Shown in pieces: positions 21,006 through 29,432 of a DNA stretch of 45,709 bases (the stretch's first letter is position 1; each line of letters starts with the position of its first letter). Position numbers and translations under genes: made by a program. The stretch lies in the IMG/VR virus record IMGVR_UViG_3300043803_001976, positions 1 through 45,709 of that record; one strand, written 5' to 3'. The DNA is from a virus. The notes below the pieces were generated by a model. That model was not told the DNA's origin, made no database searches, and worked only from the letters and a program-made list of their open reading frames with translations.

Positions 21006-21217
21006 CGTGGCTCCCGAGCGACCCGCCGCGGCCCTGTCCGGAGGTTCTGGACGAAGCGGACGCCGCGCTGTACTTGCGGCTCGACCCAGAGACGGCGACC
21101 CACACGCTCAAGCGGTACCGGCTTGACGGCCGACTGCAAGCGAAGCGGGTCGGCAAAGCGTTGGTCTACCGCAGGGTGGACCTTGACAAGTTCATCGAGG
21201 ATCAGCCGGGACACTGA
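20975..21217 (+). CDS. Excisionase-type/MerR-like HTH protein (80 residues)
   Basis: GTG 20975 is chosen because GGAGG lies 8 bases upstream; the frame is open further back but overlaps another gene. The C-terminal 55 residues form a winged helix of the excisionase/MerR class: LDEADAALYLRLDPETA (helix-turn-helix), GRLQAKRVGKALVYRR (wing) and a final helix DLDKFIE. In a temperate phage with an integrase this is a candidate Xis, although it is 6 kb from int and in the lytic operon, which would fit induction. Confidence 0.65.
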   Translation: MAGAFVAIAVAWLPSDPPRPCPEVLDEADAALYLRLDPETATHTLKRYRLDGRLQAKRVGKALVYRRVDLDKFIEDQPGH

Positions 21218-21219
21218 CC

Positions 21220-21639
21220 ATGAAGCAGACCATGACCGCCGAGCAGTTCATCGCACAGCACGTCCGCGGCACGCCCAAGCTCGCCCGCGGTCGCACTGCC
21301 GGCGCTACGCACAAAGCCATGAACCAAACCGAGCGGGCTTACGCCGCGCGGCTCGACTACATGCTGTCGAAGGGCGAGATCCTGGCGTACTCGTTCCACA
21401 CCCTTCGCATCGTTCTGGCTGACCGGTCGTGGTACACGCCCGACTTCCTCGTTCAGATGCCCGACGCATCGCTCGAGATCCACGAGGTCAAGGGGTGGGC
21501 GACCGAGCAGCACGCGTTGTTGCAGTTGAAGTGGGCGGCACAGATCGCGCCCTGGTTCACCTTCCGCTCGTTCACCAAGATTCCGCAGAAGGACGGCGGC
21601 GGGTGGAAAGAGCGCACGTTTGAAAGCACGGAGGCTTGA
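21220..21639 (+). CDS. DUF1064-like PD-(D/E)XK nuclease
   Basis: A 139-residue protein. Glu38 in a first helix, Asp75 in YTPDF, and Glu89 and Lys91 in EVKG give the catalytic pattern of the small phage nuclease family DUF1064. The following Ala/Leu-rich helix (KWAAQ) is also typical. Related small nucleases resolve branched DNA, the role T7 gp3 fills in T7. Its stop overlaps the RNA polymerase start. Confidence 0.8.
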   Translation: MKQTMTAEQFIAQHVRGTPKLARGRTAGATHKAMNQTERAYAARLDYMLSKGEILAYSFHTLRIVLADRSWYTPDFLVQMPDASLEIHEVKGWATEQHALLQLKWAAQIAPWFTFRSFTKIPQKDGGGWKERTFESTEA

Positions 21640-24071
21640 TGAGCGGGCACATCATCGCGGGAAGCATTCTGGAAGCCGAGTACGCTCTTGAGGCCGAGGC
21701 TGTCGAGGAGGGCGTGCGGCGGTACTACGAGCAGGTCCAGTCCGCGGTCGCTCGCGGCGACGGTGCCAGCGTCAAGCCCGCGGAACGGTTGATGATCCAC
21801 TGGTTCTCGCCCGTGCGGCGGGAGATCGTCAAAGAGCAGGGGTTCATTCGCCAAGGTCGGCCGGCGCCGCACCGCTCGACCTACGGCCCGGTGATCCACT
21901 TGGTCGACCCGTCGATCATCGCGACCATCGGGATCCGCGAGGTCCTGTCTCACTGCTTGGCCGGCGACGGCGAGGCAACGGTCGCCAAGGTGGCGTACGC
22001 GATCGGGAACGCGATCATCGCGCACCTGCACAGCGAGCAGCTCCGCAGGGATCCCGACCGGAAGGAAGCCTTTGCGAAGATGGTCATGCGGATTCGGAAC
22101 ATGAATCCGTGCAAGATCAATCAGTTCGTGCGGATGAGCATGGACGAGCACTACTGGTCGATCCGAATCGCGACCAAGGTCGGCGTCCGCGTCCTGTGGG
22201 CGGTGATCGAAGCGAGCGTCGCCGGCGACTATGGCGACCCGAAGGCGAAGGCCGCGTTCCTGTACCGGTGCGGGACGAAGAAGTCCGCTCGGGTGGTGAT
22301 GACCCAGGAGGCTTGGGATCTCATCCGAGACGGGCACGCGACCCGTCAGTTCCTCCGACCCGAGTACCTGCCCATGCTCTGCCAGCCGGCGGAGTGGCAG
22401 TTTGACCCGAAGGACGGAACCCTCATCGAAGGCGGCTACTACCGGATCCGCACGCCCTTGATGAGCCACCCGACGCGGCGGCAGCGCGAGGCGTTCGCCA
22501 TCCACAAGCCCCAGACCGTGCTTGACGGGCTCAACGCCCTGTGCGCGACCCGCTTCCGGATCAATCGCCGGGTGCACGCGGTTGAGAGGAAACTCTGGGA
22601 TAGCGGCGGCGGCGCTGCCAACATCCCGAGGGCGAACGACTTCGAATTGCCGCCCACTCCGTCAGACTTCGGGACCAACGAGGAGGCGACCGCGGGGTGG
22701 AAGCGTGAAGCCACGTTGATCCACGAGAAGAACCGCAAGCTGGTTGGGGTTCGCACTATCTTCGCGAACACGCTGGATCTGGCGAACCGGTTCGCCGACG
22801 CGGAATCGTTCTGCCTGCCGCACCAACTCTGCTTCCGCGCGAGAACATACCCGCTCCCGGTGTACCTCAACCACTCGGGCGGAGACGTGGCCCGCGGGCT
22901 CTTCGAGTTCGCTCGCAGTGTGCCGGCCAACACGCCCGACGCTCAGCGGTGGCTCCGGATCCACGCTGCCAATTGTGCCGGCATCGACAAGGCGACCTTT
23001 GAGGATCGTCTCAAGTGGGTCAAGGATCACGAGTCCGAGATCGAGCGGGTGGCGTCCGACCCGCTCCGCCATGACTCTTGGATGCGGGCGAAGAAGCCGT
23101 TCCAGTTCCTCGCGGCGTGCTACGCACTGTGCGACCCCAAGGACGCGGCCCATCTTCCCGTCCAGCGGGACGGCACCTGCAACGGGCTCCAGCACCTTGC
23201 CGCCCTGGGGCGCGACGAGATCGCCGGCCGCGCGGTCAACCTCATTGACTCGGACGTGGTCGGGGACGCGTACGGGTTGGTCGGGGAGAAGACGCGCGAC
23301 AAGCTCGCGGCCGACTCCGCCCGCGGGGTGCACGACGCGACGATCATTCTCGCCCACCTGAATCGAGACTTGGTCAAGCTCCCGGTGATGACCAAGCTCT
23401 ACAACGTGACCGAGTACGGCGCCAGCCGGCAGCTCATGGCGAAGATGAAGGCGATGGGGTTCGAGAGCAAGAGGGATCAGTTCCACTCCGCCCGGTACTT
23501 TGCGAGGATCGTGCTTGCCGCGGCAGCCGAGGCGTACCCCGCGGCGATGTCGCTCATGGAGTATTTCTCGGGTGCCGCGCACGCGTGCGTGACCAAGTAT
23601 CCGACCCGCCCGTTCGCTTGGAAGAGCCCGATCGGCATGCCCGTGGTGCAGGACGGCCCGAAGTACACGCGCCAGCGGAAGATTCGGATCCCCGCGTCCG
23701 ACATCAAGCTCATCTTCCCCATGGAAACAACGGGATGCCCGGTGCGGATCGGCAAGCAGAAGAACGGCGCTCCGCCGAACATCATCCACTCGATCGACGG
23801 GGCACACAAGTTCCTCACGGCGATCGAGTGCCGGGCGAACGACATCGACTTCGCCGACAACCACGACAACTACTGGAGCCATGCCGCCCACGCGGTGCAG
23901 TCCGACCGGATCAATCGCTCCAACTTCGTCATCACCCACTCCCCGGACATCGTCGCCCAGCTTGACGCCGAGTGGCGGCGGGAGTTCCCGAACGCGGAGT
24001 TGCCGCCGATCCCGCCCAAAGGGACCTTGTCCGTGTCTTCCGTCCTCACGTCGCGGTACTTCTTCCACTGA
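21639..24071 (+). CDS. T7-type single-subunit RNA polymerase
   Basis: An 810-residue polymerase (T7 is 883). Start ATG 21639 overlaps the preceding stop (TTGATG). Motif A has Asp511 in RDGTCNGLQH; motif B has Arg576, Lys580 and Tyr588 with exactly the spacing of T7 Arg627, Lys631 and Tyr639; HSIDGAH matches the T7 HSQDGSH segment; motif C has His742-Asp743 (NHDNY) for T7 His811-Asp812. All catalytic residues are present. It would transcribe the head and tail genes that follow directly. It is at the end of the right early operon, so host polymerase must make it. Its own promoters could not be recognised. Confidence 0.95.
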   Translation: MSGHIIAGSILEAEYALEAEAVEEGVRRYYEQVQSAVARGDGASVKPAERLMIHWFSPVRREIVKEQGFIRQGRPAPHRSTYGPVIHLVDPSIIATIGIREVLSHCLAGDGEATVAKVAYAIGNAIIAHLHSEQLRRDPDRKEAFAKMVMRIRNMNPCKINQFVRMSMDEHYWSIRIATKVGVRVLWAVIEASVAGDYGDPKAKAAFLYRCGTKKSARVVMTQEAWDLIRDGHATRQFLRPEYLPMLCQPAEWQFDPKDGTLIEGGYYRIRTPLMSHPTRRQREAFAIHKPQTVLDGLNALCATRFRINRRVHAVERKLWDSGGGAANIPRANDFELPPTPSDFGTNEEATAGWKREATLIHEKNRKLVGVRTIFANTLDLANRFADAESFCLPHQLCFRARTYPLPVYLNHSGGDVARGLFEFARSVPANTPDAQRWLRIHAANCAGIDKATFEDRLKWVKDHESEIERVASDPLRHDSWMRAKKPFQFLAACYALCDPKDAAHLPVQRDGTCNGLQHLAALGRDEIAGRAVNLIDSDVVGDAYGLVGEKTRDKLAADSARGVHDATIILAHLNRDLVKLPVMTKLYNVTEYGASRQLMAKMKAMGFESKRDQFHSARYFARIVLAAAAEAYPAAMSLMEYFSGAAHACVTKYPTRPFAWKSPIGMPVVQDGPKYTRQRKIRIPASDIKLIFPMETTGCPVRIGKQKNGAPPNIIHSIDGAHKFLTAIECRANDIDFADNHDNYWSHAAHAVQSDRINRSNFVITHSPDIVAQLDAEWRREFPNAELPPIPPKGTLSVSSVLTSRYFFH

Positions 24072-24099
24072 CACATTTGCCAGATGCCACAAGGTGACA
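24069..24099. repeat. Two dispersed dyads side by side after the RNA polymerase gene
   Basis: TGACACATTTGCCA (24069-24082) overlaps the polymerase stop, and TGCCACAAGGTGACA (24085-24099) overlaps the next gene's start. A third copy lies at 24435-24449. This is the densest cluster and sits at the early-late border. Confidence 0.75.
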
Positions 24100-24509
24100 C
24101 ACACAGCGGGTTCGCCAGGGTCTTCTTCGCGCGAGGCTATCGCCAGTGGTGGTCGACGTCCGGTCTGATCCGCCTTGGAACACGGTCCGAGCTTGCCCAC
24201 GTTTCGGTCGGAGATGGCCGATGGGTGCTTGAGCCCTCCCAGAGAGGAGATCGGTTCGTTCCCGAGCACGCGTACGTGACGCGATGCCCGACGCTGGCGT
24301 TCGCCGTGGAGATCCTAACGCCGTGGCCTGTCCGGCTCGACACGTACCCGCCCGCGGCCTCTCGCCACCGGCTCAGTTTCGCGTGCGTCCGGGTCGTCAA
24401 GCAGGTTTTGGCGGGGGCCGGCGTGCCCGTTCCGTGGCACATTGTGTCACCCCGCGGGCTGTTTCAGCACCTCGTTTCCCAAGGAGCAGAGCTTGTCCGA
24501 ATCTCCTGA
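24084..24509 (+). CDS. Hypothetical 141-residue protein, possible permuted papain-fold domain
   Basis: ATG 24084, no clear ribosome site. Order of features: LAHVSVGDGRWVLE, a strand-rich middle, then a helix SFACVRVVKQVLAGAG. A His on a strand and a Cys at a helix start in this order recall permuted NlpC/P60-like proteins, but the match is weak. It lies between the polymerase and the portal genes. It could be a capsid-assembly or host-interaction protein. Confidence 0.5.
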   Translation: MPQGDTHSGFARVFFARGYRQWWSTSGLIRLGTRSELAHVSVGDGRWVLEPSQRGDRFVPEHAYVTRCPTLAFAVEILTPWPVRLDTYPPAASRHRLSFACVRVVKQVLAGAGVPVPWHIVSPRGLFQHLVSQGAELVRIS

Positions 24510-24696
24510 ATCCAGGGCTGCCAAGCTGCAAGTGACCATCGACGTGCTCGAGGAAATGGTGCCGTCGCATCCGCCCAAGCTCTCTGACATCGCAACCGAA
24601 TCCGCGCGGCTCTCGCTTGCCAGCCAGATCGGCAAGCAGGAGCTTCTCGCCAGACTCAAAGACGAACTCGCCCAGATCAAGGAGGCTGGATCATGA
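24493..24696 (+). CDS. Small helical protein before the portal (67 residues)
   Basis: TTG 24493 is used because AGGAG lies just upstream; it overlaps the previous gene by 17 bases. The chain is helical (TIDVLEEM, ELLARLKDELAQIKEA). No family recognised. Overlaps the next gene by 4 bases. Confidence 0.6.
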   Translation: MSESPESRAAKLQVTIDVLEEMVPSHPPKLSDIATESARLSLASQIGKQELLARLKDELAQIKEAGS

Positions 24697-24890
24697 CGTT
24701 CTTTGCCGACATCATGGGCCAGCAACAGCAGCAGGCACCGATTGTTGAGCCCAAGCAGGCCGCGGCGCCCAAGGTCGACATCGCCGAGCTTGCGAGGCAG
24801 CGTGCCGCCAAGCTCGCTCGCCAGAAGAACCGCGACAGCCTGATCGTCGAAGCCGGCGGTACGGGCACTGGACTCTCGATTCCCCAATGA
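24693..24890 (+). CDS. Small pre-portal protein (65 residues)
   Basis: ATG 24693 behind AAGGAGG. A Gln-rich start, a helix (LARQRAAKLARQKNRDSL) and a Gly-rich end GGTGTGLSI. Short proteins of this pattern often precede the head-tail connector in podoviruses; the role is unknown. Confidence 0.65.
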   Translation: MTFFADIMGQQQQQAPIVEPKQAAAPKVDIAELARQRAAKLARQKNRDSLIVEAGGTGTGLSIPQ

Positions 24891-26494
24891 ACAACAAAGG
24901 ACCCTTGGCCGACATCTTCCACGCGGACAACGCGGCGCGGCAAGGCACCCTTGAGCGAGCCCGCTCGTGCGCCGCTCTGACGAAGCCGTGGATCCTGCCG
25001 CCCGAGGGGCACGACGAGGAGTCACGGCTCCCGGAGTCTTACCAGTCGCTCGGCACCATGGGCGTCACGAACCTGGAGGGCCAGTTGCTCGCCGGTTTGT
25101 TCCAGCCGGGCTGGTTCGCAATCTCCCTTTCGCCCAAGATCCGCAACGCGCCCGAGAGCGAAGTGCCCGAGGCGCGGAAGTACGAGCTGGAGCAGAACGT
25201 TTTCCTCCGCGAGTTGCAGATTCAGGCCACGCTCGAATCCGTCGAGATCATGAAGAAGGGCCGGCGTCGTTCGTCCGGGTTCCGCACCGGGAAGCGGCAG
25301 GCCATTTCGCAGGTGTTGATCACCGGCGACGTGCTCGAGCAGATGATGAGCGACTTCCGCATCAAGAGCTTCCGCCGCGATCAGTACGTGACGCGGCGGG
25401 ATTCGTCCGGGGACGTGCTCTATCACTGCGTCCGCGAGACGATCGACCCGCTCGTGTTGACCGAGAAGCAGCTCGATAAGGCCGGGCTCAAGAGCGGCGA
25501 CCTTCGAAAGATGAGCGTCGGCGACCGGAAGTGCGACATCTTCACGTACACGGAATACCAGCCGTGGACGAAGAAGTGGGTCGTCAAGCAGGAGGTCAAC
25601 GGCAACGAGATCGTGAACCCGATCGAAGAAGCCGTCTCGCAGTTCTTCTCCACCGCGTTCGAGCTTGCCCCCGGCGCCAACTACGGCCGCGGCTGGGTTG
25701 AGCTGAACCACGGGAACCTTCGGAGCTACAACGAGCTTTGCATGCGTCTCTTGGACTTTGCCGCGATCGCGTCCGACATGGCGTGGTGCGTCGGCGTTGG
25801 TTCTCGCGTGGCCGACAAGCAGCTCCAGGGTCGAGCGGGCCGCGTGATCCGTGGCGTGCGAATGGAAGGCGGCATGCCCCAAGACATCGGCATGCTGCGG
25901 GCCGAGAAGCTGAGCGACTTCCGCGTCGTCTTCGAGACTGCGGAGAAGCTCAAGCAGGACTTGGGCCGCGCGATGCTTCTCAAGAGCGAGAGCGGTCCCC
26001 AGGGCGAGGCCGGCCGATCCCGCGCGGGTTGGGACCAGATTGCTGAGGAGATCGACGGGGCGTTCGGTGGCTTCTACGCCGCGATCGAGACGGAGCAGCA
26101 GGTTCCATTGCTCGAACGCACGATGTACCAGATGGTCCGCGACGGGCTCATGCCGGCGTTCGAGAAGGACACTGTTCAGTACACGGTGTCCACCGGGCTT
26201 GCCGCCATCGAGCGGCAGAAGACCGTCCGGAAGATGCTCACGCTCGCCGAGGTCGCGCAGAAGCTCGGACCCAACGCCGCGGCGAGGATCGACGACGGCG
26301 TCATGCTTTCCCTCTTGGCCCGCTACAGCAGCATCTACGAGCCCCGCTTGGTCAAGAGCGAGGAGCAGGTCGCCAAGGAACGCAAGGCCGCGATCGACGC
26401 ACAGGCCATGATGGACGCGAACAAACAAGCCGCCCAAACGGTGGGCGGAATCGTTGAGACAGCAGCCACCACTGCTATGCAAGGAACACGATGA
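24887..26494 (+). CDS. Portal (head-to-tail connector), T7 gp8-like
   Basis: A 535-residue protein, nearly the same length as T7 gp8 (536). It forms the dodecameric ring at one capsid vertex through which DNA is packed and ejected. Typical connector features are visible: an N-terminal helical clip region, a TLEGQLLAGLF-like stretch around residues 60-70, a strand-rich middle, a long wing with the ERTMYQMVRDGL helix, and a Gln/Ala-rich C terminus. It starts the head operon, overlaps the scaffold gene, and follows the RNA polymerase by under 1 kb. Confidence 0.9.
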   Translation: MNNKGPLADIFHADNAARQGTLERARSCAALTKPWILPPEGHDEESRLPESYQSLGTMGVTNLEGQLLAGLFQPGWFAISLSPKIRNAPESEVPEARKYELEQNVFLRELQIQATLESVEIMKKGRRRSSGFRTGKRQAISQVLITGDVLEQMMSDFRIKSFRRDQYVTRRDSSGDVLYHCVRETIDPLVLTEKQLDKAGLKSGDLRKMSVGDRKCDIFTYTEYQPWTKKWVVKQEVNGNEIVNPIEEAVSQFFSTAFELAPGANYGRGWVELNHGNLRSYNELCMRLLDFAAIASDMAWCVGVGSRVADKQLQGRAGRVIRGVRMEGGMPQDIGMLRAEKLSDFRVVFETAEKLKQDLGRAMLLKSESGPQGEAGRSRAGWDQIAEEIDGAFGGFYAAIETEQQVPLLERTMYQMVRDGLMPAFEKDTVQYTVSTGLAAIERQKTVRKMLTLAEVAQKLGPNAAARIDDGVMLSLLARYSSIYEPRLVKSEEQVAKERKAAIDAQAMMDANKQAAQTVGGIVETAATTAMQGTR

Positions 26495-27231
26495 GCACCA
26501 CGGAAACCGCACCGGCCGCACCAAAGACCGACCCGATCACGTCCCAGCCCGTCACCCCCGCGGCCGCGCCCGCGGGAGAGGGCAAGCTCTACGCCGGCAA
26601 GTACAGGTCGGTGGAGGAGCTGGAGAAGGGATACACCGAGGCTCAGGCCGCGTTGTCCTCCAAGCGGCCGACCATCGAGATCGCGGACGACGCGACGATC
26701 GAAACGGTGCTCGCCGCTGCCAAGCTCACCGAGGCTGATCTTCGCAAGGAGTTCACGACCAACGGCAAGATCAGCGACGCGCAGTACAAGGCGCTGCGTG
26801 AGGTCAATCCGGGCATCTCCCGCAAGATGGTGGAGCAGAATCTCGCCGCCGTGACCACCGCCGAGGCCCTGGCCTTCGAGACGGCGGTCGGCATCGCCGG
26901 CGGCGAGGAGCAGTTCAACTCGCTCCTGGCGTTCGCCAAGGCCCTTCCCGACGAGAAGCGTGCCGAGGTCGAGGCGGGGCTCAAGAGCTTCGGCACGTAC
27001 AAGCAGACCGTGACCGCGCTCAAGGCCGCGTACGAGGCCGAGCACGGCAAGCCCAACCCGGAGCAGGTCTACGCCGGCGCGTCGGCGTCGTCGCCCGGCG
27101 GCTTCACGAACCACGGCGAGTTTGCCGCGGCGCAGCGAAAGGCCACCAAGGAAAGCGGGCACTGGCGGAACGACCAAGTGTTCATGGCGCGTCTCGCCAA
27201 GACGTCGCCCGAAATCATCAACGCCATCTGA
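26491..27231 (+). CDS. Capsid scaffolding protein (T7 gp9-like)
   Basis: A 246-residue acidic protein overlapping the portal gene. The N terminus is Ala/Pro/Thr-rich and followed by LYAGKYRSVEELEKGY, a hallmark of podovirus scaffolds. The rest is helical and ends with a hydrophobic-basic tail that would contact the capsid protein. It guides capsid assembly and leaves before maturation. A TGAGAA palindrome covers its stop codon. Confidence 0.85.
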   Translation: MSTTETAPAAPKTDPITSQPVTPAAAPAGEGKLYAGKYRSVEELEKGYTEAQAALSSKRPTIEIADDATIETVLAAAKLTEADLRKEFTTNGKISDAQYKALREVNPGISRKMVEQNLAAVTTAEALAFETAVGIAGGEEQFNSLLAFAKALPDEKRAEVEAGLKSFGTYKQTVTALKAAYEAEHGKPNPEQVYAGASASSPGGFTNHGEFAAAQRKATKESGHWRNDQVFMARLAKTSPEIINAI

Positions 27232-27244
27232 GAAGTGATTCTCA
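27229..27244. repeat. Palindrome TGAGAAGTGATTCTCA at the scaffold stop
   Basis: Six-base arms with a 4-base spacer. It is related to 329-348 (8-base arms GTTGAGAA/TTCTCAAC) and 7359-7373. It overlaps the scaffold stop and precedes the ribosome site of the next gene. Confidence 0.65.
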
Positions 27245-27265
27245 ACAAGGAAAGGACCGACGACG

Positions 27266-27673
27266 ATGAATCAGACCATGTCCCTGTCATTGAAGCGGCT
27301 TGAGAAAGCCCGGTGCGAAGTGCGGTTCGTTGGCACGACGTCGAACACCGTCAAGGCCGTCGTGACCGACAAGACCACCGGCAAGAAGGTGTGCACCGGG
27401 GAAGCCGACACCAACGACAACGCCCTGGCGAAAGCCATGGCCGAGTTCGACAAGAAGAACCCCGAGGCCGCACCGCCCAAGTCGCCGATCGAGATGCTCG
27501 AGGAGCAGGTCGGCTCGCTCGTCTCCCGCACGCACGAGCTTGAGGCTCGCGTCAAGTCGCTGGAGAAGAGTGCCGCGGAGATGAGCACCGCGAAGAAGCA
27601 GGTCGAAAAGAGCACCGAGGACGAGAAGCCGAAGGATCCTCCCGCCGGCGACAAGAAGAACACCCAGAAGTAA
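27266..27673 (+). CDS. Hypothetical 135-residue protein between scaffold and capsid
   Basis: ATG 27266 behind AAGGAAAGG. Residues 1-55 form a strand-rich domain (RCEVRFVG..VKAVVTDKTTGKKV), then a coiled-coil helix (LEEQVGSLVSRTHELEARVKSLEK) and a Lys/Asp-rich tail. It could be a second assembly factor. A terminator follows. Confidence 0.65.
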   Translation: MNQTMSLSLKRLEKARCEVRFVGTTSNTVKAVVTDKTTGKKVCTGEADTNDNALAKAMAEFDKKNPEAAPPKSPIEMLEEQVGSLVSRTHELEARVKSLEKSAAEMSTAKKQVEKSTEDEKPKDPPAGDKKNTQK

Positions 27674-27680
27674 TCCACAC

Positions 27681-27713
27681 GCGGCCTCCTTGACGGGAGG
27701 CCGCTTTGTTTTT
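27681..27713 (+). terminator. Terminator upstream of the capsid gene
   Basis: GCGGCCTCC (27681-27689) pairs with GGAGGCCGC (27696-27704), followed by TTTGTTTTT. It separates scaffold-region messages from the capsid transcript. The 172 bases after it, up to the capsid start, hold no gene and should contain the capsid promoter, which I could not identify. Confidence 0.88.
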
Positions 27714-27885
27714 CACGCCAAGGCACAAACGCGTCGTGTATTCGTCGCCGTCGCCACAGCGTGATTCCGCAGCAACCAAGCCCGTTGATCGCCGGACACC
27801 CGCACACGCGGCCCGAGCCCGATCGCGGACACCTTGAACGCCGCGGCGCGTTCCCACTTCATTCGCAATTTGCAAGGAAAATCAC

Positions 27886-28893
27886 ATGAGCAGCAACGTC
27901 ACCGTTGCTCGCGGGCTCCAGGTTGGGTCGGACGCGCGTGCGCTGACCTTCGTCGAGCTTGACGCGAGAATGTCCGAGGTCTTCCGGGACAAGAACATCC
28001 TTTGGTCCGGCGGGTTCATCGACAAGAAGGCCCTCGCCATGGGCGCCGCTTCCGAGCGGTTCTACATCTACGGCGGGTCGTCCGAGGATGCTGAGCATCA
28101 CGTCGCCGGCCAGTTCATCGAGGGCGGCACGACCACGCAGGACTACGTCGACATCGGCGTCGACGATCCTCTCATCAAGGCTCTCCGCATTCCGTGGGCT
28201 GATCAGCAGCTCTCGAAGTGGCAGATCGCCGAGAAGGACATGGCCGAGTGTGTGCGGATCAACTCGGAGAAGCTGGACCGTCGCGGGTTCCGGCTGCTTT
28301 CGCTCGCGGCTCGCACCGGGGCGGTTTCCGGCGTTCACGGCGGCGGACACACGCGTGAGCGCGTGGCGGCTTCGCTTGCCGCGGCTTACCCGATCAGCTC
28401 CACCGGCGCCGACAACTTCGCCGAGGACTTGTCGTACATCGCCCGGTCGATGGACGATGCGAACGTGCCGCGCACCAGCCGCTACGCGTTCATCAGCCCG
28501 TACATGAACCAGGTGTGCACGCGGTCGAACCGGTTCACGAACCGCGACTACGTGCCGCCGGGCATGAACACGATCCATGACCGCGCGATCGGCATGGTCG
28601 AAGGGTTCCAGCTCATCCTCACCAACCACCTCCCGAGCACCAACATCACCAACGACCTGTCGAAGTACAACGGCGACTGGTCGGTAGGCGGTGCGACCGG
28701 TCAGCCGGCCGCGTTGTGCATGTACAAGGGCGAGGCCGGCGGTCCCATCGGTGCGGTCCACACGGGCGGCATGATCAATCGCGTCGTCTGGGACGAGAAC
28801 CGCGACGTCTGGATGGCGAAGTCCAAGATCATGTGCGGCATGGGCAAGTACGAAGTCTGGCAGGCTGGCGAGGTCTACGTCTCCACCAGCTAA
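27886..28893 (+). CDS. Major capsid protein (T7 gp10-like)
   Basis: A 335-residue protein, close to T7 gp10A (344), behind AAGGA. It follows the scaffold, has its own long leader and is bracketed by terminators as in T7. The N-terminal arm contains ALTFVELDARMSEVF; the order then suits the HK97 fold: an E-loop region (VAGQFIEGGTTTQDYVDIGVDD), a long spine helix (WQIAEKDMAECVRINSEKLD) and a P-domain/A-domain with the ARSMDDANVP-type segment. It forms the icosahedral shell. Confidence 0.88.
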   Translation: MSSNVTVARGLQVGSDARALTFVELDARMSEVFRDKNILWSGGFIDKKALAMGAASERFYIYGGSSEDAEHHVAGQFIEGGTTTQDYVDIGVDDPLIKALRIPWADQQLSKWQIAEKDMAECVRINSEKLDRRGFRLLSLAARTGAVSGVHGGGHTRERVAASLAAAYPISSTGADNFAEDLSYIARSMDDANVPRTSRYAFISPYMNQVCTRSNRFTNRDYVPPGMNTIHDRAIGMVEGFQLILTNHLPSTNITNDLSKYNGDWSVGGATGQPAALCMYKGEAGGPIGAVHTGGMINRVVWDENRDVWMAKSKIMCGMGKYEVWQAGEVYVSTS

Positions 28894-28931
28894 ACCAGCG
28901 TCGTCCAGCAGTTTCAAGAGCAGTCAGAGGG

Positions 28932-28946
28932 TGACACATTGTGACA
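28932..28946. repeat. Dispersed dyad between capsid and next gene
   Basis: TGACACATTGTGACA lies in the 72-base gap after the capsid gene. It has full half-sites with a 5-base spacer. Confidence 0.7.
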
Positions 28947-28965
28947 CCCAGAAAGTGAGAATCAG

Positions 28966-29358
28966 ATGCCGAAGAACAACACGCTCTGCCCCCAGGGCAT
29001 CGTGCGAACGGTCGACTCCGAAACCAACAAGAACCTCACGACCACGGGGGCGGAGGATCTGGACAAGAGCGACCATATCGAGATCACCGCCAACGGGGCG
29101 GCGCTCAACGCCACCGACCGCAAGGTGACGATCAAGGCGGACAACGACAACGCGGCTTCCACCGCTACGAACGTCCACCTCGAACTCACCGGCAAGGGCA
29201 AGTCGGTGCTGTACCTTGGAATCTTTGCGGCGGCGGCCAATCTTCCGACTCACGCGGCCGAATACTCCGGCGCGCTGGCGGTCGTGAACGTCTCCGGCAC
29301 GCACAAGCTCTACATCAACACCGGCTCCGCATGGGCGGTGGTCGGAACGCAGACCTAA
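28966..29358 (+). CDS. Small structural protein, possible capsid decoration protein (130 residues)
   Basis: ATG 28966. The chain is strand-rich and Thr/Ala/Asn-rich, with a conserved-looking KSVLYLGIFAAAANLPTHA segment. Being directly downstream of the capsid gene and before a strong terminator suggests high expression, as for a decoration or head fibre protein. The exact role is unknown. Confidence 0.6.
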   Translation: MPKNNTLCPQGIVRTVDSETNKNLTTTGAEDLDKSDHIEITANGAALNATDRKVTIKADNDNAASTATNVHLELTGKGKSVLYLGIFAAAANLPTHAAEYSGALAVVNVSGTHKLYINTGSAWAVVGTQT

Positions 29359-29384
29359 CGGCAACAACCGTGTTTCTGGTGGTT

Positions 29385-29418
29385 GGAGGCTTGGGAAACC
29401 AAGCCTCCTTCTTTGTTT
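29385..29418 (+). terminator. Strong terminator after the capsid unit
   Basis: GGAGGCTTGG (29385-29394) pairs perfectly with CCAAGCCTCC (29399-29408) around GAAA, followed by TTCTTTGTTT. It corresponds in position to the T7 late terminator behind gene 10. Confidence 0.9.
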
Positions 29419-29432
29419 CAGGGAGAACGACG

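Noticed and set aside
24084-24509. Endolysin
   Set aside because: Only a weak His/Cys order suggests a papain-like fold; no lysozyme or amidase motif and it lies away from the holin-like gene.
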